DNA of 64,000 nucleotides, from the NCBI RefSeq assembly GCF_016101585.1, contig NZ_JACFQG010000001.1, positions 620,001-684,000 on the forward strand, read 5' to 3'. Positions 55,634 through 63,913 of the stretch are shown piece after piece. The notes beneath the pieces are model-generated. The model did not search any database and had not been told where the DNA came from. It saw only the letters and a list, made by a program, of their open reading frames with translations. The translations under genes and the position numbers were made by a program. Within the stretch, counting starts at the first letter, position 1. Each line of letters begins with the position of its first letter. This stretch comes from Bifidobacterium polysaccharolyticum. GTDB lineage: Bacteria; Actinomycetota; Actinomycetes; Actinomycetales; Bifidobacteriaceae.

Positions 55634-56698
55634 TCAGAGCACCGACTGGTTGTCGTTGAGTCTCTTGCTCAACAGGTTGGTGGCCACCAGGAGGATGACC
55701 GATATGACCGAAACCCCCAGGCCGACGGCTGTGGCATAGGAGAAGTCGCCCTGGGTCAGACCCATTCTGTAGACGTATGAGTTGATAACCTCCGCCTTGG
55801 GTTGGTTCTGAGAGTTCATCAGGACCAAAGTCTGGTCCAGGTTGGAATTGAAGAGAGCCGATACGGAGAGGATCAGATTGAGGGTGACCATCCCGCTGAT
55901 TTCAGGCAAGGTGATGTGCCATATCCGCTGGATCTTGGATGCCCCGTCCATCTCCGCCGCCTCATAAAGGGAAGGGTCGATGTTGGACATGACTGCCAGG
56001 TAGAGGATGGTACCCCACCCGGCCTCTTTCCACACGTCTGACAAGGAGGCTATCCCCCAATATTTGCCCGCATCCAGAAGGTAGTTCGTATTGGCCTGGA
56101 AGCCAAAAATCTGAAGTATCTGGTTGAGCAGACCGTTGGATGAGAGCCAGCTGATCATCATGCCTCCCAGAATGATCCAGGAGAAGAAGTGGGGCAGGTA
56201 GGTCAGGGTCTGCACGATTTTCTTGAAGGGCCCCCAGGGAACCTCGTAAATCATGACGGCCAGAATGATGGGCAGAATGAAGCCCAGTATCAATTTAATT
56301 GAACTGATGCCCAGGGTGTTCCAGACGGAATCCCAGAAGTATTTGTCCGACAAAATAATCCGGAAGTTGTCCAGGCCCACCCAGGGGGAGTCACCGATGG
56401 TATCGACGACGGTGTAGTTCTTGAAGGCCAGCACCAGACCATATATCGGAATGAAGTTGAAGACCACCATGAAGAGGATGCCCGGAGCAATCATGACCTG
56501 CAACTGCCACTGGTGCCTGAAGCGGGAAAACCACTGGCTTATAAGCCCCCCCCCCGCGATGGGATTGTTGGATGTACGGATTCCACTTGCAACCTTGCTC
56601 CTTTCGCCTCGCCCGTCCCTCAACATTGAGCGGCGGTGTAGATAGCGAACCGCTCCTGCGCGGCGGGCCATCCCATACGAATCAGATTGGATTTCCAC
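55634..56698 (-). CDS. ABC transporter permease (LplB-type), with G10 tract near its 5' end
   Basis: Carbohydrate permease. The body from about residue 58 is conserved (WQLQVMIAPGILFMVVF, EAAEMDGASKIQRIWHITLP as EAA loop). The first 50 residues do not look like a family N-terminus. They contain a run of 10 G on the coding strand (56546-56555). The in-frame candidate starts (GTG 56698, ATG 56671, ATG 56626) lack ribosome-binding sites. The best site, AAAGGAG (56598-56604) with TTG at 56592, is in another frame and meets TAA just after the tract. One more G would join that start to the permease. The stated 5' end is the longest open frame. Confidence 0.85.
   Translation of the reverse strand: MEIQSDSYGMARRAGAVRYLHRRSMLRDGRGERSKVASGIRTSNNPIAGGGLISQWFSRFRHQWQLQVMIAPGILFMVVFNFIPIYGLVLAFKNYTVVDTIGDSPWVGLDNFRIILSDKYFWDSVWNTLGISSIKLILGFILPIILAVMIYEVPWGPFKKIVQTLTYLPHFFSWIILGGMMISWLSSNGLLNQILQIFGFQANTNYLLDAGKYWGIASLSDVWKEAGWGTILYLAVMSNIDPSLYEAAEMDGASKIQRIWHITLPEISGMVTLNLILSVSALFNSNLDQTLVLMNSQNQPKAEVINSYVYRMGLTQGDFSYATAVGLGVSVISVILLVATNLLSKRLNDNQSVL
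56546..56555 (-). repeat. Homopolymeric G10 tract in the permease gene
   Basis: Ten consecutive C on the plus strand (G on the coding strand) inside the 5' part of the LplB-type permease. Such tracts are prone to slippage during replication. A change of one base swaps the reading frame between the ribosome-binding site at 56598-56604 and the permease body. Confidence 0.9.
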
Positions 56699-56709
56699 TT
56701 ACAGAATTT

Positions 56710-56738
56710 ATCTTACTCATGAGTAAGTAATTAGTCAA
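56710..56738 (-). promoter_or_regulatory. Promoter with overlapping palindromic operator
   Basis: On the minus strand a TTGACT (-35, 56733-56738) is 17 bp from TAAGAT (-10, 56710-56715). The perfect 16-bp palindrome CTTACTCATGAGTAAG (56712-56727) fills the spacer and overlaps the -10, so a bound dimer would block RNA polymerase. A TetR-family protein is the natural candidate; the last gene of this operon encodes one. Confidence 0.65.
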
Positions 56739-56794
56739 AGAGAATCGATTTATAATGCAGCCGCCTCGAGATGGCGTAACGATAGGGACGATCT

Positions 56795-56844
56795 GGCCCC
56801 GAAGGAAGTGCCGGGGAATCACCTCCGGTAAGCCCTTCGGGGCC
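56795..56844 (-). terminator. Hairpin downstream of the first GH3 gene
   Basis: GGCCCCGAAGG pairs with CCTTCGGGGCC, and a nested CCGG...CCGG stem lies inside. It follows the GH3 gene (stop at 56881) on the minus strand and would separate its transcript from the ABC operon promoter. Confidence 0.75.
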
Positions 56845-56880
56845 GGATTGCTGTGATGGGACCAATTGTGCCCCTTGGCC

Positions 56881-59226
56881 TTAGGCGGACTGGACCCCGG
56901 CCACACTGAACCGGACCGCTTGGAGGTCGTCCTCATTGGAGGAGTGGCCGATCAGGAGATCGAACTCCCCATCCTCGACGACCCGGTGGGCCGAAGAGTC
57001 GACGATGGAACAGGCGGAGACCGGAATGTCCAATTCGACCTGGGCGGTCTGACCGGGTTCCAAGCTGACCCTCTTATAGGCCTTGAGCTCTCGGTCTGCC
57101 CAGGTGACCGATGTAACAAGATCCCTCACATAAGCCTGGACCACCTCCACACCGGGTCGGCCGCCGGTGTTCGTCAATGGGATACTGGCGTGGATAACTT
57201 GGTTGTGGGCAAAGGGGCCAGGACCCCCCTTGATCGAGGGGCGTCCATATTCAAAGGTCGTGTACGACAGGCCTTCGCCGAAAACGAAGGCGGGATCCTG
57301 GGTCAAGTCGGCGTACCGGTTGCCATGCTGACCACGGATCTGATTGTAGTAGACCGGTAGCTGGCCCACGTGCCGGGGCATGGAGATGGGCAGGCGACCC
57401 GAGGGTTCGGTCAGGCCCAGGATTATCTCAGCTATGGCCCTTCCACCCTCCATACCGGGGCTAGGTGCCCAGATTAGAGCGTTAGCAAGGTCGGCCTCGG
57501 CCGGAAGGACCAGGGGCTTGGAACTCATTAGAACCAGGCAAAGGGGCTTGTCCTCCTGGCTGCAGACATCGACAAGGGCTCGGATCAGGTCAGCCTGCCC
57601 ACCCATAAGTTCGAGGGTAGCCGTCGACCGCCCCTCCCCCGTCAGTTGGACCAGGTCACCGACGACGGCGATGACTGCATCAGACCGCCTGGCCGTATGG
57701 ACGGCTTGATCCAGCTGGTCCTGATCGGTGGGAGCTGACTGGGCGATCTTGGGCCTGGGCTGGCCATCATGGAAGGTCGGGCCGGCAGGATCGTCCACCA
57801 TGGTAATAATATCCGCCCCTCGGGCATAGTCCACTTTCCAACCTTCAGGAAGGAGGGAGGTCAGACCGTCACGAACCGTAACGATCATCTCCCTGGGTTG
57901 ACCCTGGCGCATCCAGGGCACCTGGCCTGAAGCCCCGGACCAGTCTCCCAACTGGGACTGGGCATCATCGGCCAGAGGTCCCACCACGGCCAGCCTGTGG
58001 ACACCCTCCTCCTGTCGCGGTACCATTTCGGCCTTCAGAGGGAGAGAACCGTCGTTGCGCAGAAGAACAACCGACTCACGCGTCAGTTCCAAGTTGGTGC
58101 GTTTGTGCTCCTGGGAACCTATGATCGTCCGGATTCTCTCCCGGTCGGGCAGACGGGGATTCTCGAATAGTCCCAGCCGGAACTTGACGGCCAGAATCCT
58201 GCCCACGGCCTGATCCAGCTGGTCCTCCTCCAGAATGCCGGAACGGACGGCCTCCAAGGCCCCTTCGTAAAACTGGGGGGTGGTCATCATCAGATCGTTG
58301 CCGGCCTTGACAGCATCGGCTGCCGCATGAGTGTAGTCGGGTTCTATATGTTGCTCCCACACGGTGCGGCCCACGTTGTCCCAGTCTGTCACCAGCATCC
58401 CCCGGTAGCCCCACTGCCCCCTAAGGACCTCATCCAGGAGCCAGTGGTTCAGAGTGACCGGAGTGCCGTCAATGGCTTCATAACCCAGCATAAATGATCC
58501 GCAGCCCTCCCTGGCGACCCGCTCGAACGGGGGTAGGAACCACGACATGAGCTTGCGGTGGGAAAGGTCGGCCTCACTGGCATCCCTGCCCCCCTGGGTC
58601 TCCGAATAACCCGCGAAATGCTTGGCGCAGGCCATGATAGCGTCCTCGGGGAGGGGCTCTCCGGCCTTGGCTCCCCCCTGGTAACCCTTGACCATGGCCG
58701 AGGCCAAGTCCCCAATCAGGAGGGGGTCCTCCCCAAAGGTCTCATCCACCCGGCCCCAACGAGTGTCCCTGCTGATGCAGAGGACCGGCGAGAAGGTCCA
58801 ATGGACCCCGGTCGCTGACACCTCCTCGGCCGTGACCCTGGCCGCCTGACGGACCCGTTCGGGGTCCCATGAGGTCGCCATGCCCAGCTGGCTGGGGAAG
58901 ATGGTGGCCCCAGGCCAGAAGGAGTACCCATGTATGCAGTCGTCGCCTACTATCAGGGGAATCCCCAGCCGGGTCTCCTGGACGGCCATAGTCAGTGCCC
59001 CGGGCAGATCATCAGGGCTGGTGTGGAGGATGGATCCGACGTGTCTGCCCAGTATGAGATCCGGCAACCACTCCTTCCTTCCCTCCAGCTGCATCATCTG
59101 ACCAACTTTCTCCTCCAATGTCATCCTGGACAGGAGGTCCTGGGTCCTTTCCCCCTCGGGCAGGGTCGAATCCTGGTACGGCATACCCCTGATCGGACGT
59201 TGATCTTCGGTTTTCATCTCTGCCAT
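56881..59226 (-). CDS. GH3 family beta-glucosidase (first)
   Basis: Glycoside hydrolase family 3 enzyme of 781 residues, cytoplasmic (no signal peptide). The TIM-barrel has DDCIHGYSFWPGATIFPS, KHFAGYSETQGGRD and the nucleophile Asp in GMLVTDWDNVGR; the alpha/beta sandwich and a C-terminal FnIII-like domain (VEVVQAYVRDL) follow. AAGGAA precedes the ATG at 59226. A longer open frame to 59397 is rejected since it runs into the next GH3 gene. It probably releases glucose from imported beta-linked oligosaccharides. Confidence 0.92.
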   Translation of the reverse strand: MAEMKTEDQRPIRGMPYQDSTLPEGERTQDLLSRMTLEEKVGQMMQLEGRKEWLPDLILGRHVGSILHTSPDDLPGALTMAVQETRLGIPLIVGDDCIHGYSFWPGATIFPSQLGMATSWDPERVRQAARVTAEEVSATGVHWTFSPVLCISRDTRWGRVDETFGEDPLLIGDLASAMVKGYQGGAKAGEPLPEDAIMACAKHFAGYSETQGGRDASEADLSHRKLMSWFLPPFERVAREGCGSFMLGYEAIDGTPVTLNHWLLDEVLRGQWGYRGMLVTDWDNVGRTVWEQHIEPDYTHAAADAVKAGNDLMMTTPQFYEGALEAVRSGILEEDQLDQAVGRILAVKFRLGLFENPRLPDRERIRTIIGSQEHKRTNLELTRESVVLLRNDGSLPLKAEMVPRQEEGVHRLAVVGPLADDAQSQLGDWSGASGQVPWMRQGQPREMIVTVRDGLTSLLPEGWKVDYARGADIITMVDDPAGPTFHDGQPRPKIAQSAPTDQDQLDQAVHTARRSDAVIAVVGDLVQLTGEGRSTATLELMGGQADLIRALVDVCSQEDKPLCLVLMSSKPLVLPAEADLANALIWAPSPGMEGGRAIAEIILGLTEPSGRLPISMPRHVGQLPVYYNQIRGQHGNRYADLTQDPAFVFGEGLSYTTFEYGRPSIKGGPGPFAHNQVIHASIPLTNTGGRPGVEVVQAYVRDLVTSVTWADRELKAYKRVSLEPGQTAQVELDIPVSACSIVDSSAHRVVEDGEFDLLIGHSSNEDDLQAVRFSVAGVQSA

Positions 59227-59365
59227 TCTTGTTCCTTCTCGAGCCTCATCTTGATGCATATCTCTGTCTCTGCACTGATCAATCGGTCTGGCATCGAACC
59301 ATCCGGCCGCCGATCTCCCCGTGTCCATTGACTGGATAACAACCACCCGAATATGGGTGTCGGAC

Positions 59366-61618
59366 TCACTGAACCCCGGTCTGGCGCGCGTATTCATCTA
59401 AGAGGAAAGACGTCATCCTCGTACCTCCTTCGCCAACCAGGACGGAAAATGAATTAATCGGCATGCCAGCCAGGAAGGAAGCGGGAGAGTCATCCGCGTC
59501 GTCCAACTTAGGCAGACGGCCGGCCTCCCCCTCGGCTTTCATCTTCTGGACGATGGGCCCGCCGACCGGATCATCCTCCCATTCGCGCAGGGTGGACCAT
59601 TCGTTCAGGGGAAGCCGCTTGCCGTCACCGGGCAGGTCCAGGTCCACCTGTGCGCTTATGTCGCGGCTGGAGGAGCCCACCTGGATTCCATAGGTCCCTT
59701 TCTCCACATGCCAGTCGCCATATGCCTCCGACCAGTATGCAAAGGCCCGGGAATCCAAGTCGATGACAACTTCAGCGCTCTGACCTGCCTTCAGGAAAAC
59801 CCTCCTAAACCCTTTGAGTTCGTGGACCGGGCGTGAGACCCGATGCGAGCGCGGAGCCACATAGACCTGAACCACTTGGGCGCCGTCCACGTCTGATAGG
59901 TTGCTCACCCGTGCCGTCACACGCACTCCTCCCCTTCCGTCAGGAAGGGCGCGGATATCGTCAATCTTGAATTCGGAGTAACTCAGACCAAAGCCGAAGG
60001 GGTAGGCCACCTCCTTGTGGAAGGTGTCATAGTAGCGATAGCCCACATAGATGCCCTCACCGTAGTCCACATGGCCTTCCTCACCAGGCCAGTTGACCAT
60101 GGAGGGGTCGTCATAGAGGTCCATGGGGATGGTCTGGGCCAGCTTGCCCGACGGAGAGACATCCCCGTATATTACGTCAGCCAGGGCCTGCCCGCCGTTC
60201 TGACCCAGGAGCCAGGCCTCGATGATCCCTCTGGCCTGGTCCCTCCAGGGGGTCAGAGAGACCACGGATCCGTTGGAGAGTATGACTGCAACGTTTGGGT
60301 TGATACCGGAGATGGCCTCCAGGAGCTCGATTTGTTTGGCGGGGATGTCCAGGGTTTTCCTGTCGAATCCCTCAGACTCGGCCTCCTCGGGGAGCCCCAT
60401 GAAGAGAAGAACCTTATCGGCCTTGGAGGCGGCCTGGAGTGCCTGGTTCGTCAGGCTCTGGTCCTGTTCAGCCTCATCAAGGGTGAACCCGGGGGCGAAG
60501 TCAACGACCTGTCCCCTGTCTGCCGCGGCATCCAGGAAACTGGTGATCCTGGTCGGGGTGATGTGGGAGGATCCGCCACCCTGATAGCGGGGGGTGCGGG
60601 CGAACTCGCCGATCACAGCCACGGATTCTCCCTGCTTGACCGGAAGAATACCCCCCTCATTCTTGAGAAGGACCATGGATTCCAGGGCTGCCTGACGCGC
60701 TACCTGATTGTGGGCTTCCACGTCGTATTTATAGCCCTGGGTCTGCATGGCCGGACGGGTCTTGTTGACTAGGTCAATCATCCCCTGAGCCATCCGGTTC
60801 AGTTGTTTTTCGGACAAGCGGCCATCCTGTACCGCTTTGACGACCTGGTCATCGGTGAAGCTGGGTGGCATCTCCAGGTTCAGACCAGCATTGAGGGATG
60901 CCACCCGATCATGGTCGGCCCCCCAGTCGCTCATTACGATCCCCTTGAACCCCCACTCGTCCCGCAGAACCTTGGTGAGGAGCCAGCTGTCCTGGGCGGC
61001 ATGGACCCCGTTGACACGATTGTAGGCGCACATGACCGTCCAAGGCTGGGCGGCCTTGACGATGTGTTCAAAGGCCGGTAGATATATCTCACGTAGGGCA
61101 CGCTGACCCACCCTGGCCGACACGTGCATTCGGTTGGTCTCCTGGTTGTTGACGGCGAAGTGCTTCAGCGAGGTTCCCACCCCCTTGGACTGGACGCCGG
61201 TGACGATTCCCACTGCCTCGTGGCCAGCCAAATAGGGGTCTTCCGACCAGAATTCGAAGCAACGGCCACCAAGGGGATTGCGTTTGATGTTCACGCCGGG
61301 GCCCAGGATAACCGCCACCTTTTCTTGGATACACTCCTCGGCCATGGCCTGACCCACCCGGTCAACAAGGTCCGGGTCCCAAGAGCTGGCCATTCCCGCA
61401 GCCGGTGGGAAGCAGGTGGCGGGGACCGATTGGTTCACATCCACATTGCCTGTAGAACTGTCGGCCTTGCGCAAGCCATGGGGGCCGTCGGTGATCATGT
61501 ACCCGGGAATCCCCTTGCCTTCCACCGACTGCAGATGCCAGGCATCCTGCCCCGATGTCAGACTGGCCTTCTCCTCAAGGGTCAAATCTTTGACTGTGGG
61601 ATATTCTGTGTTACTCAT
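59366..61618 (-). CDS. GH3 family beta-glucosidase (second)
   Basis: A second, divergent GH3 enzyme of 750 residues. It starts with LTLEEKASLTSGQDAWHL, has FPPAAGMASSWDPDL, the KHFAVNNQE motif and the nucleophile Asp in GIVMSDWGADHDR. The C-terminal FnIII-like domain has DGAQVVQVYVAPR. The first and second enzymes share the fold but not the fine sequence, so they probably differ in linkage preference. GGAG is before the ATG. A 139-base gap separates the two GH3 genes. Confidence 0.92.
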   Translation of the reverse strand: MSNTEYPTVKDLTLEEKASLTSGQDAWHLQSVEGKGIPGYMITDGPHGLRKADSSTGNVDVNQSVPATCFPPAAGMASSWDPDLVDRVGQAMAEECIQEKVAVILGPGVNIKRNPLGGRCFEFWSEDPYLAGHEAVGIVTGVQSKGVGTSLKHFAVNNQETNRMHVSARVGQRALREIYLPAFEHIVKAAQPWTVMCAYNRVNGVHAAQDSWLLTKVLRDEWGFKGIVMSDWGADHDRVASLNAGLNLEMPPSFTDDQVVKAVQDGRLSEKQLNRMAQGMIDLVNKTRPAMQTQGYKYDVEAHNQVARQAALESMVLLKNEGGILPVKQGESVAVIGEFARTPRYQGGGSSHITPTRITSFLDAAADRGQVVDFAPGFTLDEAEQDQSLTNQALQAASKADKVLLFMGLPEEAESEGFDRKTLDIPAKQIELLEAISGINPNVAVILSNGSVVSLTPWRDQARGIIEAWLLGQNGGQALADVIYGDVSPSGKLAQTIPMDLYDDPSMVNWPGEEGHVDYGEGIYVGYRYYDTFHKEVAYPFGFGLSYSEFKIDDIRALPDGRGGVRVTARVSNLSDVDGAQVVQVYVAPRSHRVSRPVHELKGFRRVFLKAGQSAEVVIDLDSRAFAYWSEAYGDWHVEKGTYGIQVGSSSRDISAQVDLDLPGDGKRLPLNEWSTLREWEDDPVGGPIVQKMKAEGEAGRLPKLDDADDSPASFLAGMPINSFSVLVGEGGTRMTSFLLDEYARQTGVQ

Positions 61619-61941
61619 ACTCTCCGCTCCATGCTTCCTTGCCTGTTACGTTCCTTTTCGCATACACACTCGGTGTATCTCTCAGCCAGTCGTGCAGGTC
61701 CGTACTCTGCCCAAGGCCCTTCCGGAGCCCGTCCCGGAAAGCCAAACCAGGGTCAAGAGGACCAATCTGACGAATCTCACAGCACTGACCAATTGGTAGG
61801 TAGATTAGCATTTTCATAGGGTCGACACACCACCAACGCATGGCTTCACAGGTAACCAGATGGTTGGTAACCTTCCTATAACTGAGTTCCTGACCGAGTG
61901 GTTTGGACTGAACTAGTTAGTGGGGGCGGAAAGAGACTGCG
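61619..61941. promoter_or_regulatory. Divergent regulatory region between GH3 and TetR genes
   Basis: A 323-base gap with no gene. It carries a perfect ACCAATTGGT palindrome at 61788-61797 and an imperfect one, GGTAACC...GGTTGGTAACC, at 61851-61872. These are candidate operators for the adjacent TetR protein, controlling the GH3 gene and itself. Promoter boxes are not clear. Confidence 0.5.
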
Positions 61942-62565
61942 ATGGCGGACAGGGACAGCGGCAAAAGAGTAGATGATAGGTTGCCCCGCCGACGCGGGCG
62001 CGCCAGCAGGCAGGCCATCATCGAGGCTGCAGTCGCATCCTTCGGCATGAGGGGATATTACGGGACCACCCTGCAGGGTATAGCCGACCGGGTCCACATG
62101 ACCAAGGCCGGGGTCCTCCATCATGTAGGCAGCAAGGACGGCCTCCTGCACCTAGTAATGAACGAGATATACGACTCCGAGACGGACCGGGTGCTGGACC
62201 GCCTCATCAGGAGCAAGGACCAACCCCTCCTGGCCGAAATGTGGCGGCAGGTGGTCGCCATCAACGCCGGTCGCCCAGCTCTGGTCCACATGTTCTCGAC
62301 CCTGAGCGCCGAGGCCCTTGATCCCCACCACCCAGCACATTCCTATTTCGAGGACCGCGAGCGCGGCAGCATCGACACTGCCATGAATATTCGGTGGGCC
62401 CTGCCGGAGGGCACAAGTCTGCGCCCATTACTCCAAGCTGGATACAGCATGATGGACGGAATCCAGCTGCGCTGGTTGCGCACCCCCGGTCAGGACCTTA
62501 ATCAGCTCTGGGCCGCCTGTGAGGAGGTCATCTTCCCCCTGCCCACCTGGAGCGGCTATCGCTGA
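61942..62565 (+). CDS. TetR-family transcriptional regulator
   Basis: A 207-residue regulator. The DNA-binding part is SRQAIIEAAVASFGMRGYYG with TTLQGIADRVHMTKAGVLHHV (HTH at about residues 25-65). The C-terminal ligand-binding domain follows. It is divergent to the GH3 genes, the classical place for a local repressor. It resembles the TetR gene at 50487 in its HTH (MTKAGVLHHVGSK versus MTRAGILHHFGSK), suggesting a common origin. Ligand unknown. Confidence 0.9.
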   Translation: MADRDSGKRVDDRLPRRRGRASRQAIIEAAVASFGMRGYYGTTLQGIADRVHMTKAGVLHHVGSKDGLLHLVMNEIYDSETDRVLDRLIRSKDQPLLAEMWRQVVAINAGRPALVHMFSTLSAEALDPHHPAHSYFEDRERGSIDTAMNIRWALPEGTSLRPLLQAGYSMMDGIQLRWLRTPGQDLNQLWAACEEVIFPLPTWSGYR

Positions 62566-62595
62566 GGGACAGAATCCCATTCACATCGCCACAGT

Positions 62596-62629
62596 CGTTC
62601 TGGGGCATGAACCCGGCCGAACCAGAACG
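62596..62629. terminator. Hairpin between convergent TetR and gshA-like genes
   Basis: An 8-bp perfect stem, CGTTCTGG / CCAGAACG, with an 18-base loop lies in the 70-base gap between convergent genes. No U-tract is present. Confidence 0.5.
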
Positions 62630-62635
62630 CCCACC

Positions 62636-63913
62636 CTAGACCTGGAAGACATCAGGGTGTACCGGGTCGCCGGGCAGATTGTCCAGGCTGTCTTCCACAC
62701 CAAGCAGGTTTCCCCACTCATCCAGCGATCGTCCGTAGGGCCTGGCCTGGGATCCCCTAGCCTGGAGGTCGGCCTTGGCTGCGAAAACGTCAGCTTCCTC
62801 CAGCTGAGAACAGAAAGCCGTCAACCGCTCAAACTGGGCTTGGTCGTAGAAAGTGTCCCCGACCACTCCGGTCAGACGAATCGCTCGGGCTATGGGTAAA
62901 GAGTCCCAATGCCTGAGTTCCACAATCTTCTTCAAACGGACGTCATTGAAGTGGGTGGATAGGATGTGACCCACCTCGTAGTCGTTTAGGCGGCGGTCCG
63001 GGTAAACATCCGCAGCGTTGTCCTTGAAGGCCACACGACGAAGACCTTCCTGTTCCAACCCGGCCGCTTCGGGCGTATGTGTCAAATCCACGTACATGAG
63101 CGGGGTCGACAAGACATCCACCGCGTAATCCTCCCAGCCAAAGTCAGGATCGAAGAGGCCGGGGGATATGTTGGTTCTCTGGAAGTCGGTGAAATCCCAG
63201 ATTCTCTGACGTAGGAGGGGATAGGGGTTGGGTCCGCCCTCGAACCAAGGTGAATTCTTGAAGAACCATGAGATCACTGGCCCCAGTGCGGTTCCCACCC
63301 TAAGCTTGGCCACGGCATCGGCCTCATCCCGATAGTCGATGCTTACCTGCGTGGAGGCCGAGCACCTCATCATACAGAGGCCATACTGACCCACTCGACC
63401 TAGGTAGTCGGTCATGGCTGCATAGCGGTCCTTGGGAACCACGCTGATATCGGCATAGCTCGACCGTGGCTGATAGCCGTAGTTAACCAGGCGGAATCCC
63501 ATTCTGGAGGCAATCGGGTCAAGTTCCTGACGGAAGGACTGGTAGAGATCAACCAACTCACCCAGGGTTCCACAGGGCCCTATGGATGATTCGACCTGAC
63601 TCCCCGGTTCCAGGGAGACCTTCATCAGCGGTCTGCCCAGACCCAGAAGGTGGCCATTCTCCCAATACTCCTCTTCGTGCCTGTAGTAGGGGCGCAAATC
63701 CTTCAGAAGGTTCTCCACGCCGTCCCGGCCATAATAACCGGCAGCCTTGTCGTCCCCTCTGCGCACAGGCAGATGCTCTATTTCGACACCATAGCGGAAT
63801 TCGCTGTCAGGTTTGCACCCGGATTCGAAGTAGTCGACCAGGCTGGCCACATGTTTTGGGTTCACCTTCGCACCCAGGTGAGCGTACGAAACTCTATGCC
63901 TCATCATCACCAC
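62636..63913 (-). CDS. gshA: Glutamate-cysteine ligase family protein (GCS2/EgtA-like)
   Basis: A 425-residue ATP-dependent carboxylate-amine ligase. Features are RYGVEIEHLPVRR near residue 41, KVSLEPGSQVESSIGP (active-site region), RCSASTQVSIDY and NDVRLKKIVELRHWDS. The family joins glutamate to cysteine (glutathione) or, in actinobacteria, makes gamma-glutamylcysteine for ergothioneine. No second-step gene is in the window. The first residues MVMM leave the start open (63913 or 63904). It runs convergent to TetR, with the promoter near the right edge. Confidence 0.82.
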   Translation of the reverse strand: MVMMRHRVSYAHLGAKVNPKHVASLVDYFESGCKPDSEFRYGVEIEHLPVRRGDDKAAGYYGRDGVENLLKDLRPYYRHEEEYWENGHLLGLGRPLMKVSLEPGSQVESSIGPCGTLGELVDLYQSFRQELDPIASRMGFRLVNYGYQPRSSYADISVVPKDRYAAMTDYLGRVGQYGLCMMRCSASTQVSIDYRDEADAVAKLRVGTALGPVISWFFKNSPWFEGGPNPYPLLRQRIWDFTDFQRTNISPGLFDPDFGWEDYAVDVLSTPLMYVDLTHTPEAAGLEQEGLRRVAFKDNAADVYPDRRLNDYEVGHILSTHFNDVRLKKIVELRHWDSLPIARAIRLTGVVGDTFYDQAQFERLTAFCSQLEEADVFAAKADLQARGSQARPYGRSLDEWGNLLGVEDSLDNLPGDPVHPDVFQV

